Of a stretch of DNA of 64,000 bases, positions 43,670-56,225 are shown piece by piece. The stretch spans positions 25,514,459-25,578,458 of the forward strand of contig OX388349.1 of assembly GCA_947579665.1 (NCBI GenBank). The letters are read 5' to 3'. This stretch comes from Sympetrum striolatum (lineage: Eukaryota; Arthropoda; Insecta; Odonata; Libellulidae). The notes under the pieces are model-generated. The model had not been told where the DNA came from. It saw nothing but the letters and a program-made list of their open reading frames with translations, and did no database searches. The position numbers and the translations under genes were made by a program. Each line of letters starts with the position of its first letter. Position 1 is the first letter of the stretch.

Positions 43670-46600
43670 CCTCTGCTAGTATAACAAAGTAGGGAAATTG
43701 TTGGGAAATTCCTCATGAAAACTATGATAGTGGCTAAGTATTCAGAATGGATTCGGGGCTTCTCGAATAAATTGGAAGCAAATAAATCGCGGTTTAAGAA
43801 AGCAAATGAAAAAGCGAGAGAGTTGCTGCACTGTGAAAGTTTCGCCCATTATCAATATCCCCTTGCTAGAAGTCATGACCATAATGAAATATGAATCAGC
43901 TGTTGCTTTTTGGTATACAATATATTTTTAAAAATCCGCATGCTTCTAAATACTTAAAATATGTTTCTTTTGAATGAAAATTATATTTTTATTTCATTTT
44001 TTATTAAAGGAATAGGTGCTAGTGCACGAAAGGAATTATTACATTACTCGACTGAGTGCTACAAGTGCTAATAAAAGCGAAAGAAATTGTTCCCGCTGAA
44101 GTTAATAAATGAGTTTAATTTAAGGCATTGGGAGGAAATTTCATCAGGCTCTCGAGTGGATTTTAGTTGAAGAACGTTGAATCGATTAACGTTACAAGAT
44201 TATATTCTCTTACCTCTGAGATTTCGTGTCTCAAAAAGATGGTTGACTCGCACTTGATGTCTGTAATATATTCGATTATTTTTGTCATTTGATTTATCTA
44301 GAAGAGGGTGTCTCTTCATAATTACAATCCGTCACAAAGGCCTAAATAACCATTTGACGCATTATTCTAAGTAAGATAGGGCGTTATTTCCCCATCTTTC
44401 TATGGGCTGTTGAAACATAACTCAAAAAGTAAACCACCGCTCATTATCTTGAAAATCATCCTTAATTTTATTGTTTTTTTATTGTTATCAATATGAACCG
44501 ATCTTAATTCGTAGACACCATTGAAAATATAAGCATAAATTGTAAATTAATTCTAAATTATTTATCCGGACTCCGTTGAAAGATATTCTGAGGCAGAAAG
44601 AAAAATTTGGTATGGATATTACCAAGTTTTTCTTTACTGCCTCAGAAACTGTAACAGCTGAAAAGTTTGATGTATAAGGTTGTTTTGGCTTCAACAGACT
44701 TTTTTATTTTATATTATGAAAAAAACATGGGTCTAGAATGTCTAAAAACATGAGCACCGATTTAAGAGACTAATTTTGATAATTTGAATAATAATCATAA
44801 TTTCACAGTTCGACATATAAATTTTTACTCCAATAAGTTACATGAATTAATCGGGAGTTCAAGCAAGCTGACTATTTTTTCTATGGCAGCCTGGTCTCGT
44901 ACATTTATCCCCTACAATATTCTTCCACTGACCAAGATCATATTATCATCTATAAATTAACCAAATTATTTTGAATAATATTCATACTTAAAAAGAAATA
45001 ACTTGCTGTAGTTCCAATCAGCCTCCAACATGGCTTCCCTAGTTTACACTAACCTATCCTCGCAAGTGCTCCACCGAGGGTATGTGGAAGAGAGGCCCAA
45101 ATGGGCCTTGCCTAACTAATAGAAGGTTAAACTATCTAATTAAACAAGTAGGTGGAAGAACTTCCTTGGACTTCATATAATCCTAATGAATTAATATGCT
45201 GCTTTTAATATATCATACATACCCTTTAAGAGATCGAAGAAAGATTCCCGTTTTACTGATGTGGAATATTCTGTATTTAATATTTAATTTACGATCAGCT
45301 ATAATTTTGACAGCATTTATCTTTCACGCTTATAAATAGAATTGACGCGTTACAGATTCGCAATTGAGTTATGCCTCTAACATTATGGTTCTAAAAGTAT
45401 GCGGCATCGAAATAAATTTGTATTCTGTTTAAAGGTCCACTACTTTAACCAATCGATACTCCAATTTATTATTTTTTTCCATTCCTTCCGAAGCTCTTCC
45501 TTCCCGCCTTCTTCTTTTTTTTCTTACAACCTCCATGGCGTCATTTGTTCCTAATTCTATTTCTGTCTCCTTAAATGGAAAATGTCTACCGAAGACGTTT
45601 TTAATTTATAACCCCCTCTCGATGTCGTTCTTGAAGACGCTCTTCGAAACGGAAGGAAAAAGGAGCGCTTCCTCGCTTTTTGGAAGAATGAGAATATTTT
45701 GGTAGAAAATGGTCCAACGATAGGAAATTGTTGTATTCCTACGGAATATTTTCAGCCTTTTTCTCTTCCTTCGTTTGCGTGTTTAAAACCCATTTTACTC
45801 CTAGCATTGTCTGTAGACGTCGAGATTTGGCCCATTTATCCCAATGAGAAAGGTTGAGCTACAAATAATTCACCTTATCATTGATTTAATGCATAAAATA
45901 ACATTTTTAGAATGCGACTGTTCTGTTAATCGGAATAACGATTAAATGTGCTATATTTTATGCCTTTGATTACTTCCGGGGCTTTATTAATAATGTTGAA
46001 TAAATATTAAATAATTAGTAAAGCGTTATTCATATTCTACACTATCTAGGGATACCATTAATGAGGAATTTAATTAAACGTTCTTTGAAATAAAACGTGA
46101 CGATTAACTGAGAACATCAGGAAACGGTAAAAATCTATTACTTCATACTAGCACTATCATCCATAATAAATGTTTTTTTTTCTTTGAGATTCAAAAGAAC
46201 TTAGTATTACGTCAGATCAGCTTAGGATAATTATTTTTCTAATTTTCGATTTTTCATGGCTTTTGATTAGTTGGAAGAGGTACCTGCTCATTTATCGCAC
46301 TGTAGAGGTTTGACTAAGCAATACAAAAATTTAGTGGTTGAGCAGAAAAGTACATGCATGTGTATACATTAAGTGGTAAAAAAGGTTTTAAGAAGTAATT
46401 TTAGTTTTAATGCACGCCCTGTCTCCCTGCATATTCATTAGACTAGCGGTCAGTTGCTTGATCGTCAAGGGAATGGTTAAAATTTGATGTTAATAAACCA
46501 AATTGTTCATATGAATTACAAAAGACTGTTGGTTGGTAAAATACATCGTTTTCCTCTATCTCACGTTCGGAACCTGCTTTGCTCAATTTTGTTCATTTCG

Positions 46601-48881
46601 ATACTAGTACTTCTTATATAATTATTCACAAAATAACCTCACTGTAAAATTTTATTTGCTTTATTAATGCATTATACTTTTAAAATTCACATATGTTTGG
46701 TATTCAACTAAAATTCCACATTAAAGGACCATTTTATTAAAGCCAACTTTAACTTTCACATTACAGTGTGTCTTTTCATATCAAGGAGACTTTCATAATT
46801 CTCATTTGAGTATGAATTGATGTGATTTATTAAATGATCGGACAAATTTGGGAAAATATCTATGAATCATTGATTTTTAAGGAAAACGTTTGGAAAAAAT
46901 CAGAATGATTACCAAAGGAGCTTTTAATTTGAATCGCATTAAAACTAATTTCTTAAATAATTTGACAAATGATGAGAAATCGACTACGAGGAAATAAATT
47001 ATCAATTTCCCAGTGAAACTAATTTGTGAGGCGGTTAATAATCATCTCAAAACCTAGAGGGAATCTCTGCAGTCGCAATATGATAAAATTTTAGTAGAAA
47101 AATGATTCCTAGGAGTTTGCAATAAGTGTGATTGGCGGGGAGACATCAGTAACCCGGTCTACTTGGAAAGCAGGTCGGATTGCTAATGAAATATTGTTTA
47201 AAAACATGGCTGTTTAGTACTCGTACGTTCAGACTTTTTCTAATTTAATTCATTTTTCTTCCCTTTTTTGTAATGTATTTTTCGTATGATATTGCCGATA
47301 TTTTTCATTATCACAATAAAAATTCAAAAACTACGAAAACAAATTTGATGCCCTCTCTCTTCTCTACCTTCATTGAAATCAATTGTAAGGTAACCAATAA
47401 TTTTCAGCACCTTTATATTATTTATTTGAAAGTAAAATTTCAATAGTGGTGTGTTTAAGTGCGAGTAATTGCCATCTTATTGAAGGGAGTACCAATCGTT
47501 TCCGAAAAAGAGTGCCTCTTTTTAAGTGAAAATTAAATGAAAGTAGAAGGTGAATTATCGTCCGATGGTTGCCGATATTCCAAATAATCCGTAAACTCTT
47601 AAGATTTTAAAACTATGACTGTAGGCTAACATATACAAACATAACTAAATAGACTAAAAGGATACAAAAATTAACAATTCCTACTAATATTTCCTTGCGT
47701 TACGAATTAAAGATTAAAAGGCAATTTTGCATGCAAATATAACATAGTAATAACTTTAAATTGCATTTTCTTTTTGCATGAACCATAGCCAAAACAAGGA
47801 CAAAAGAGTGAAAAATATTCTGAAAATTTTTTATGCACATTTTATGCATTGAAAAACTAAGAAAAATTGAAACGATGAAACAAAAATCCCAAAACGGAGG
47901 GATGTATTATTCTTCCAAGAAATTGGCTCGTAAGTGAAAGCACGAGAGCTTCTTCACATACTTCATCAACCATTATTATTTGATTTATTGCTCAAGACCC
48001 ACCTTGCAAATTGATTCTGTGGCTTATTCATCAATAAAAAGTCTGAAATATTGGGACCCCATGACACTGACCATATCATTTGACTTCCGAGTTTCTATTT
48101 TATTCTAAAATGCCCTCCTCATATGAAGGAACAGGTACCTTTAAAAATACAACCTCCAATATTTGGTAAATAACTTCTAACAAATATTTCCCAGTATTTT
48201 TTGAAGAACAGTTTTACGACTAGCCGAACTTGTGACTACTTGTTCTCTTAAAGATAAAATAGTCGCTGATGAATATTGTTGACGAAAAAAATTATAGTTA
48301 AATATTGCCTACCGTCAATATTTTTTACAAATATTAACATTATGAAGGGGACAAGGTATTTAGGATAGATGAGGAAATTTCTTTATAGTCTCATGATTTT
48401 CATATATGTATCGGAAATTTAACTTGGGATAGTAGAGCTGATGAGAAAAGTGGAATTCAAGAAAAATTTTTATAAAGGTAAAGAAAACCATATTTTCTGA
48501 CTGGAATACCGGAGGGAGTGCTTCGCTATAGAATATAAATTCACATCCTTACATAATGGATTAATAAATGTAGTATATATTTTGTAATGAGAAAATATTA
48601 TTTACTGAATACTAACGATTACTTATCAAACCTCCGCGGGATCATAGCAAAAGCAATGCAATTTTCCCCCAAATTCTTCTCCATGCTAATATGCACAAAA
48701 GGGGGATGAAAAGATGAAAGAAACGGAAGGACTCCCATTAAATATGTGTAACGTGTGCATATAGGTGTGTAACATGGGTCTGAGAAAGGTGTCTATGAAT
48801 ATCAATGCCCATCAGGAAGTGGGTGAGACGTGGAAGCAGAAATAAATTTACTGTTGAAGTAGTTTGAGGATGTAAGTTGTA
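43670..48881. other. long AT-rich stretch, no gene recognised
   Basis: No open frame above about 70 codons and no recognisable motif. 45093-45108 holds the perfect hairpin AGGCCC-AAAT-GGGCCT, within a GC-richer segment (about 45000-45115) that could be a LINE 3' tail. 45480-45840 is slightly GC-richer without visible coding content. Confidence 0.5.
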
Positions 48882-49697
48882 TTTTTACTTTCTCCCTATA
48901 CGTAATATAGAGAAAGTATTGTATTCGCAAAAAAATTCGACCTCCAGATTTCGACGAAAATAGATGTTTCGGGGCCCATAGAGCATGTTTTAGCTATTTT
49001 CCCGAACATGTCTGTCTGTGTGTGTGTCTGTCTGTCTGTGGTTAAAAAGTTTGTGGGCGCTCTATCTTAAAAAGTAATTATCCGATCATTAATGGTTAAC
49101 CGGAAGTTGTTGTTAATCCAGAAATGGAAGTTTTTCATACATATCTCTGTCAAAATGCAATTTAGGTGTATACATTTACATACAAAAGTTATAGATAATG
49201 TACTTTACTAAAACTTATGTGCAAAACAGTTTTCCGTAACACTGATTGTTTAGGAGTTATTCTTCAATAATGGTTAAACGGAAGTTGTTGTTTACCCAGA
49301 AAAGGAAGTTTTTCATACTTATCTCTGTCAGAATGCAATTTAGGTATATACATTTACATACAAAAGTTATAGATAATGTATTTATTTACAACTTTTGTAT
49401 GAAACAATTTTCCGTAACACTGATTGTTTAGGGGTCATTCTTCAATAATGGTTAACCGGAAGTAGTTGTTTAACCATAAATTTAAGTTTTTCATACTTAT
49501 CTCTGTCAGAATGCAATGTAGGTATATGCAATTATGTACCAAAGTTATAGATAATGTTTTTTACTGCTAAGCTTGTATTAAACATTTTTCTGTAACACTC
49601 ATTGTTTTGGAGTTTTTTTTATATATTACCGGCATAGGCTTCTGTTTTCAATAAATACGGAGAAAGTCATGTGTTGGCCACATCAGATTTTTTTTAT
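48882..49697. mobile_element. unidentified element X with inverted ends, copy 2 (178 bp inner repeats)
   Basis: Starts TTTTTACTTTCTCCCTATAC and ends ATACGGAGAAAGTCATGTGT then GGCCACATCAGATTTTTTTT, matching copy 1 at both ends, with the same AAAAAAATTCGACCTC segment, a TCTGTGTG microsatellite and one GGGCGCTCTATC. The inside is different: a module with GGTTAA(C/A)CGGAAGT, GGAAGTTTTTCATAC, ATCTCTGTCA and AAAGTTATAGATAATGT repeats about every 178 bases (CGGAAGT at 49101, 49279 and 49457), nearly three copies. No coding capacity. Confidence 0.65.
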
Positions 49698-52600
49698 ACC
49701 GTGTCTATTTACGGAGGCAAGAAAGTTCACTCATCAGCTTCAAGTGCTTTCCATCAATCTCCTTTAAGCGAATCTGTTTTTATAGAACCATAGTGTAAGA
49801 CATTTGCTCGTTTAGACAATGAGCGAAGGGCGAGAGGTGAATGTCTCCTCTGAGTCGGAAAAGAGAGATAAGTGTCCGGAAATGAGAATCGGTGCAGACG
49901 AGGGACTTAAAGAAGAGATCGGAAATGGAAGAACTCTACGAGGAATCACTAAAAGTAAAGTATCAAATAGAGATTTGAGAGATCCTCGGAATTGGATTAA
50001 ATGTAAAAACATCATTTATACATTAATAGCTTCTATTCATATTAAATCATATAGGTTCATACGTTCTCGAAAGATGAAACAGATGTTATGCGTTCTCTCT
50101 GTTACCACGGCATCGATCCATGACATTTTTTGTTCCGTAATTTGCTACGGTTCAGGAAGAAACCAGGTATCGGTTACGTTCCGGTTTCGCTCAATTTGCC
50201 AATATCGAACCGGTTCAATATTATGTCCTCCGAAAGTCTAATCTATCATTTCATGCTTTACCCTTTTTTACATAATTATACTAAACTGCTATTCGCTGTT
50301 ACACTTGTTTAATAAACCTTCCTCTAATTACAATTTAGTAAAATATGCATTAAATTCAATCGTAGAAACCTTGATTTTGCGGATCTCCGTTATGAAAAGC
50401 TTGGTAAAATTACATACCAAATTTATACTTTTGAGATGGAAATCTGCTAAGTTATTTTAAAATATGCACTCTTGGAAAACCTGAAATCGGAACAGAATAA
50501 ATATTTAAAACCACATCTTAATTTTTTAATGACTTCTTGTAGTGAACCAAGCATCAAAATCCACTGACTGAACATTATGAATGTATACTATTGTCTTAAA
50601 CTAAGTGAGGTTTAGTGATTAGCAAAGAAGTTTCTTCTAAATACTTTTCTTTTTCCTTGGAAACCCAAATCAACAAAGGTCTTTCCATTATCTCAAGAAT
50701 AAGAGCATTACTTTTGAGAAACATCAGCTGAATGTAGAAAAAAATAAACTTCATCCCGTTATCTACATGCTTAACCACTCAATCCGTGAAGGCAATTAAA
50801 AAAGCCTCCATCTTTGAGTCAGAGGCTGTTTGTTAAAGATAACCGTTGTACTTTGAAGAGCTTTCCCCATTACATCCGTAGTCACTCGTGCGATTCTTCT
50901 TATTCGTACATCCCTCCATAAAATGAAAATAGCTGGATCTTCATCTCCACTCAGGGATCAAAGAATACAGTTTGGGAAAGTCGAAGAAGGAATCTCCCCA
51001 AGTCGGCCAAGTCTCTTTATATTGGATTCACAGAGCAAATCAGGAGTTTTCAAGGTCCGGAAATTAATCAGTGTTGTTTCTCAAATACCCCCCTCTAATT
51101 TGAAATTAGTTTTACTCGATACTGGGGAGAGCAAACCATGAAGACCAAGGTTTTCTTATGTACAACCCGCAGGAGTGAATGCGGTCCACTAGTCTTCTTG
51201 CAAAGTAACAATTTTTATCTATGAAGTTTGAATCTATTGATGAAATAAGTCAAGTATATCGAGGATCTTAATCAAATTTTTGTAACAACTATCCTCACTT
51301 TGACTAAAGCCTACCTTTATTTGTGGGCTGAAAACGTTTTACCCTGCTCCTGAGCATAATTATAATTATGAAATTAGTCGTATGCTTTGGTGAATAGATT
51401 ATTTGGCCGGAATACAAATACAAACTAAATTAATCGAAAATAAGCCATAAACGCAAGAGAGAATAGTGATTCTATTAGGCGTTAATTTGTGGAATTTCTT
51501 CATTATGATTGAAATAATAAAACCAACACTAAATCGCACATTAAATTTTGAGGGATTAAAATTTGGGATTTAAGTTTCAATCCTTATCTTTATTGTGAGA
51601 TTTACTATTGGTTGTATTATTCACATTATAGAAAGAAATGTATCTAACCTTAATGGTCATAAGTAGTCCACGTATTAGATGAAGTGTCTAGTATGGTCAC
51701 TCGGCCGAATTCCAGATTTGCACCGGATGTGCTATGTAATTGGTCAATAGAGGAATAATCGTTGGTTGCGTGAACTCAATAATCCTACTAAAACCCTTTA
51801 ACTGTAGGTATTAGTCAATAGAAGCAAAAACATAATGGACACGAATATTATAATTCATAAATGCCCGATTCCATGGATCTACAAGCTATTAAACAGGGAA
51901 ATTCTTAAAGAGATTCACGGGTATTATGACTACTTAAATATGCAAAGCGTTTCAAAAGAATTAATCTGAAAATTTCATTTTGTCTACTGAAAAGCAGGCG
52001 CTTTATGTTACTTTTTGTTACAGGTTGATTAGATACTCCAATGCCTGATCTGTTCAGAACTCGAAAACATCAGTTTCTTAGAAATTACAACATATCGAGT
52101 CAATTCTCAAACAAATTCTCAAAAAATTCTCAAAAACTCAAAAACAAGCCGATCAGGTGAAAATTAATTATTTTATGAATAGAAGTGGTAGAAAAAATTA
52201 TCATGCCAGATAATTATAGCAAAAGAAATGGTTTGAAAGGAGTCGATTTAAAAGTTGACCCCTGCATTTGTGGAATCAAGGCTGTGTATGCTTGAGTTAA
52301 TGATGCACCATTAACTTAGTGACCATGATCAGATCCATGTATTTAATCTAAATCAATGTAGCTTATAATTTTCCTTTACTAGTTCTATTGAATGCATTCA
52401 TTGTCATTGGTCATTCAGTACGTATGAATTTCTTTTTAATTAAGTTCATTAGCGCCAAATTTGTAATATACTGTCATAGTTCTCGAAGCTGTACTTAATA
52501 TTTTCTTATCTTTTCTATATTTAAAAAGCAAAGCTGATATTGAAAGTTACCTTTAACACAAATATGAATTAATTCCATGTCTAAGAAGAATTACAAGAAG

Positions 52601-55600
52601 AAACTGTATTTTGTCTTTCTCTAGATGATAAAACATTACAATTACAACTCCTCTCTAAGAGAATAAAACTTTTTTGACATTTTTGAATGTTTATTTCATA
52701 GAAATGCTATTTATTATCATTGCTCGAATCCTGCAATCAAAGGAATTGGATACATTAAGGTGGACAAGAAAGAGAAATGTTTGGAGGATTCTAGTGATAG
52801 CAGTTCAATTTTCAATGGAAATGGATTACCTTTGGTGAATTGGAGATCACGAATTAACGAATTCCCAGAACTTTTCCTTTCCCATAAGAATGTTTATCTC
52901 GGAAGTATTCAAGCCTATCGGCCGAATTTAAAGTGTGTGGTTGGAAAGGAAACGAAGGAGAGAAGGTATTAATAAATAGCTATTATGATAAATATTTCCT
53001 GAATTCAGTGTTGCAAACATCAGTTAAAACACAATATCAAACGTTTTTAGTATTTCTGGCTGAATTGTCACTAAGTCCTTAAAGTTCAAGTAAAATTCAA
53101 GTAGAATGATATACATCCCATGATAATATATCAAAACAGGGTAAATAAATAAATTTGAAATAAAATAAAAAATTTAAGCAGTTTGAAAGAGGAAAGAATA
53201 TTAAGTATTGTGTACTTAAATTTTCTTTGCGGATTAAATCTTTTTTATGCATATTTTAGATTGAATTTATTCGTCTACGATATTTGACGAAAATGCTACC
53301 TTTAGTGTTAAGTGTTGTCTTTAGACTCATATTCCATTTATCAAACGCTAAACGTATTCCTCTTGAACGTATTTTTCTTCCGTAGATTAGTTAAAGCTGA
53401 ATATGATTATTCTTTCGAAATATATCAACTGAAAAATTATGTGTCTCTTTAATAGTTTATTATAATACGACTCTGGAAATGGTGATTAGGACCCGGTACA
53501 AAAAATACGACGTATCGACAATCTAGATATAAAACGCATTGAATAGTTGGCAGCCATATGACTGTACGTTCAAAAATGGGAGGTATGCTCAGCGTATATC
53601 TATGAAGTATATTCAATCGTAATCGACCTTGTTCCAAAAATTAGCCAAATACATTGTGGACGGATATGTGAGAGTCTTTTTTCTTTAATTCCTCATGCAA
53701 CATAGAAAGTTTCCACCCCAATCACAAAAGGACTGACTCGGAAAGTCTTTCTAGTTTCGTACTCTCAGTTTTTTCCATCGTCTATCTCTCCTCTGGATCC
53801 GTACCTCTTCCAGCAGATTGCCTTCCTTATTTGAGCCAGTGAGTGGAAAAGTTTACTCGAGTGAGAAAGAGATGAAGGGAGAAAGGGGATTAGATTTAGA
53901 TATCGTACGAAAGAAGAAGGAAGTGGGATATGGATGGACAAAACTTCTCAACCCATTTTTGTAACAGAGCTACTTACATTTGTTAACCAGCGATGTACAC
54001 GAAAAAACTAGTATCCATGAAGTTTCTATTATTATTTGATTTTCCTGTTGAAAATTAACTTTAAAAATTAGTCCCGGAGACGGCCCTTTATTTTATTTCA
54101 AAGATATTTTTAGATGAAAAAATTCTTACAGAAAAGATTTATGCATCTCCTAAGTAAGATTCACAACTATTCCTAAATAAAAAAATTAAAATGAACAATT
54201 AAATACTTTAATAATCTACTTGATGCTTTCTAATAAGATGATTATAGTGATGTGTGAAGAAAATTGGACATCGGAGATATAGTTTGTGAGTCCTCCGCTA
54301 GCTCAGAGAAAGGATCGCAGAGAGTAAAGTGATTAAGGGTTATCGGGAGGATGTCTCGGATACGTGAGGTGTCGGGAGAAATAAACAAATAAATCGAGTT
54401 ATCCTTTTCCTGTACCACTGTTCAGCTTTTAATGACAATTCTTCCCTCTAAGAGCTTTCCTCACAACTCTCTTGAATAATGTAGTAGATATAACTTTAAG
54501 GGATTCTCTTTCGTCCGACAAGCCTAGGAAAACAATCTGATTGAGTTCAGACTAATGAATGATTGGGGTTCCACATAAAGAGCTTTTCATCAGTAAACAG
54601 AATATAATTAAATTTGTAAAATCCGATGAGTTTTTTCTATTAAGGTATATCTTTTCCATAATCTTTCCCTATAAATTAATTCGTATTCTATTATTATATA
54701 TTTTTCTATTGCTATCCGGAGATGTATATTTAACTTTTTGTAACTATCAGCAGATGAGATAGGTTAGCACTTGTTTCTTTTATTTGAACTTTTGCGATTT
54801 CGGATGGTGGAATATAGTCATAAAGAATAGAATTTTGGAAATTCCTGAAGTGTTATTTGCGTTATTTAACATAGCAAATTCTCTGAACAATATTTTTTTG
54901 TAACATAACGAAGTCAGTTGGCACATAAATGATAATTACGTACTTATACTAATTATTTGAATCAATTTTTCCCTTTTCAAGAAAAGATTCAAATATGCAG
55001 GCTATAAAAACTTGGGAAATCGATATTCTACTCTGTCCGGGTATCGATATTTAAAATTATGAAAAATGAAAATTTTATATTACTTTTAAATATTAAGAGT
55101 AACTAAACCTCATTTTATAAAATACCGAGGCCCCTCACAGATTGCCTTCCTTGCGTGATTTGCATTCAAAAGTTTCTGTTGGCTCATAAATTATTCTGTT
55201 TCTGCAATGAGTGTTACTCGTAGTTTAGTGGTTAAAGTTTTGGAAGTATAGTCGTTAAGCCAACATGAAATATACGCCAAGTTATCCTGCTTGTTCAAAT
55301 ATTTCTTCTTTGAGCGTATGCCGCAAATTTGGATAGGAAAATCGACGGTGTCGTTTGAGCAAAGCATCTGAGAGCGGAGGAAAATATTCGATGCAATTCT
55401 TTCGAACCAAACATCAGAATAGTGTGAGGTGGATAGAGAATGCTACCGAATAGTTTACACCATAGTTATTGATATTTGGGTATCGTTAACTTACAGAATG
55501 AGCTAGTAATGATTAGTTAATATATATTCGATTGACTTTCCTTATCTTCTGAAAAGCAACAAGAAAGGTAAGGAATGGTTTAAAGTTTTCCTCAGTCTTT

Positions 55601-55639
55601 CTTCGGGTTCATTTTATGCTAATTTATTCGCTCTTTACT
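49698..55639. other. AT-rich stretch, nothing recognised apart from the weak frame at 49819
   Basis: Contains a short tandem patch (AAATTCTCAAA-type, 52099-52145) and a 70-codon charged frame at 52760-52972 that begins with GTG and has no recognisable domain. Nothing else is supported. Confidence 0.45.
49819..50241 (+). CDS. hypothetical open frame, possibly a first exon
   Basis: 140 codons from ATG (context ACAATGAGC). The first 60 codons are hydrophilic and charged: MSEGREVNVSSESEKRDK, then further acidic and basic residues to DLRDPRNWIKCK. The rest is hydrophobic and cysteine-containing, unlike the first part. A GTAAAA that could serve as a splice donor falls at the change (about 50002), so only the first part may be real. 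I recognise no domain. One frame of this length is expected by chance in 64 kb of this composition, so this is a weak candidate. Confidence 0.2.
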   Translation: MSEGREVNVSSESEKRDKCPEMRIGADEGLKEEIGNGRTLRGITKSKVSNRDLRDPRNWIKCKNIIYTLIASIHIKSYRFIRSRKMKQMLCVLSVTTASIHDIFCSVICYGSGRNQVSVTFRFRSICQYRTGSILCPPKV

Positions 55640-56225
55640 TCATTTCTTTCTGTGGGAATGTTTGGGTTTCGCATCGCCTTTTGTTTTCCCATCAGATCTC
55701 CACCAAAAATCCGAGTATAACCATCGCCTGGCTGTCTAACGGGAATTTATTTCCATATTCAACCCGACGACCCCGACTGAGAGGTGCCGAACTCTTCCTT
55801 TTCCCGCTTTCGACGGACTCCATCTTCCGAGAAAATTCTTTCGAAATGCGCATTTCGTGACGCACTTTGGAAATTGCTTTCCGCGCCAACGTCGAGGCCT
55901 ACTTCCGACATTTGTCCCTCGAAGCGTTAAGACATGGAAAGCGGAGAGAGAGTCCCCCAGGAGCGAAGAGGCTGTAAGGATCCATTTATCAGGAAACCCT
56001 CACGTCCGTTATTTTGCTTCCCGTGGAACGTGAAGGAAAGCGTTTGCCATTTTCGCAGCTCGTTTACTCCGTCGACGCTTTCTTCGTTGCGTAGAGCGCG
56101 TTTTTGCGCGGTGAAAATGTTGCATCTCTGGAGGCGTTCTAATTTGTCTGTTCGCATCCGCCGCCTTTCTCTTTGGCTGAGCCGAGAGCTGATTTTTCAT
56201 TTCATGGAACGGCAGGTGAAAAAAA
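55640..56225. other. GC-richer patch with overlapping short frames
   Basis: This 0.6 kb has visibly more C, G and CpG than the flanks. Open frames of 65-98 codons occur on both strands, the longest plus-strand frame being 55934-56230 from ATG. None shows a known motif. It could be a decayed mobile element, an untranslated exon or a CpG-retaining regulatory patch; the sequence alone does not decide. Confidence 0.3.

Noticed and set aside
41454..43692. Plus-strand frames up to 235 codons across the Jockey-like element
   Set aside because: They are the antisense of an unbroken polymerase frame with all catalytic motifs.
48261..48295. CTGATGA followed by GACGAAAAA, hammerhead-like
   Set aside because: No complementary bases form stem II between the two boxes, and no stem I or III partner is visible. 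The same failure applies at 28515.
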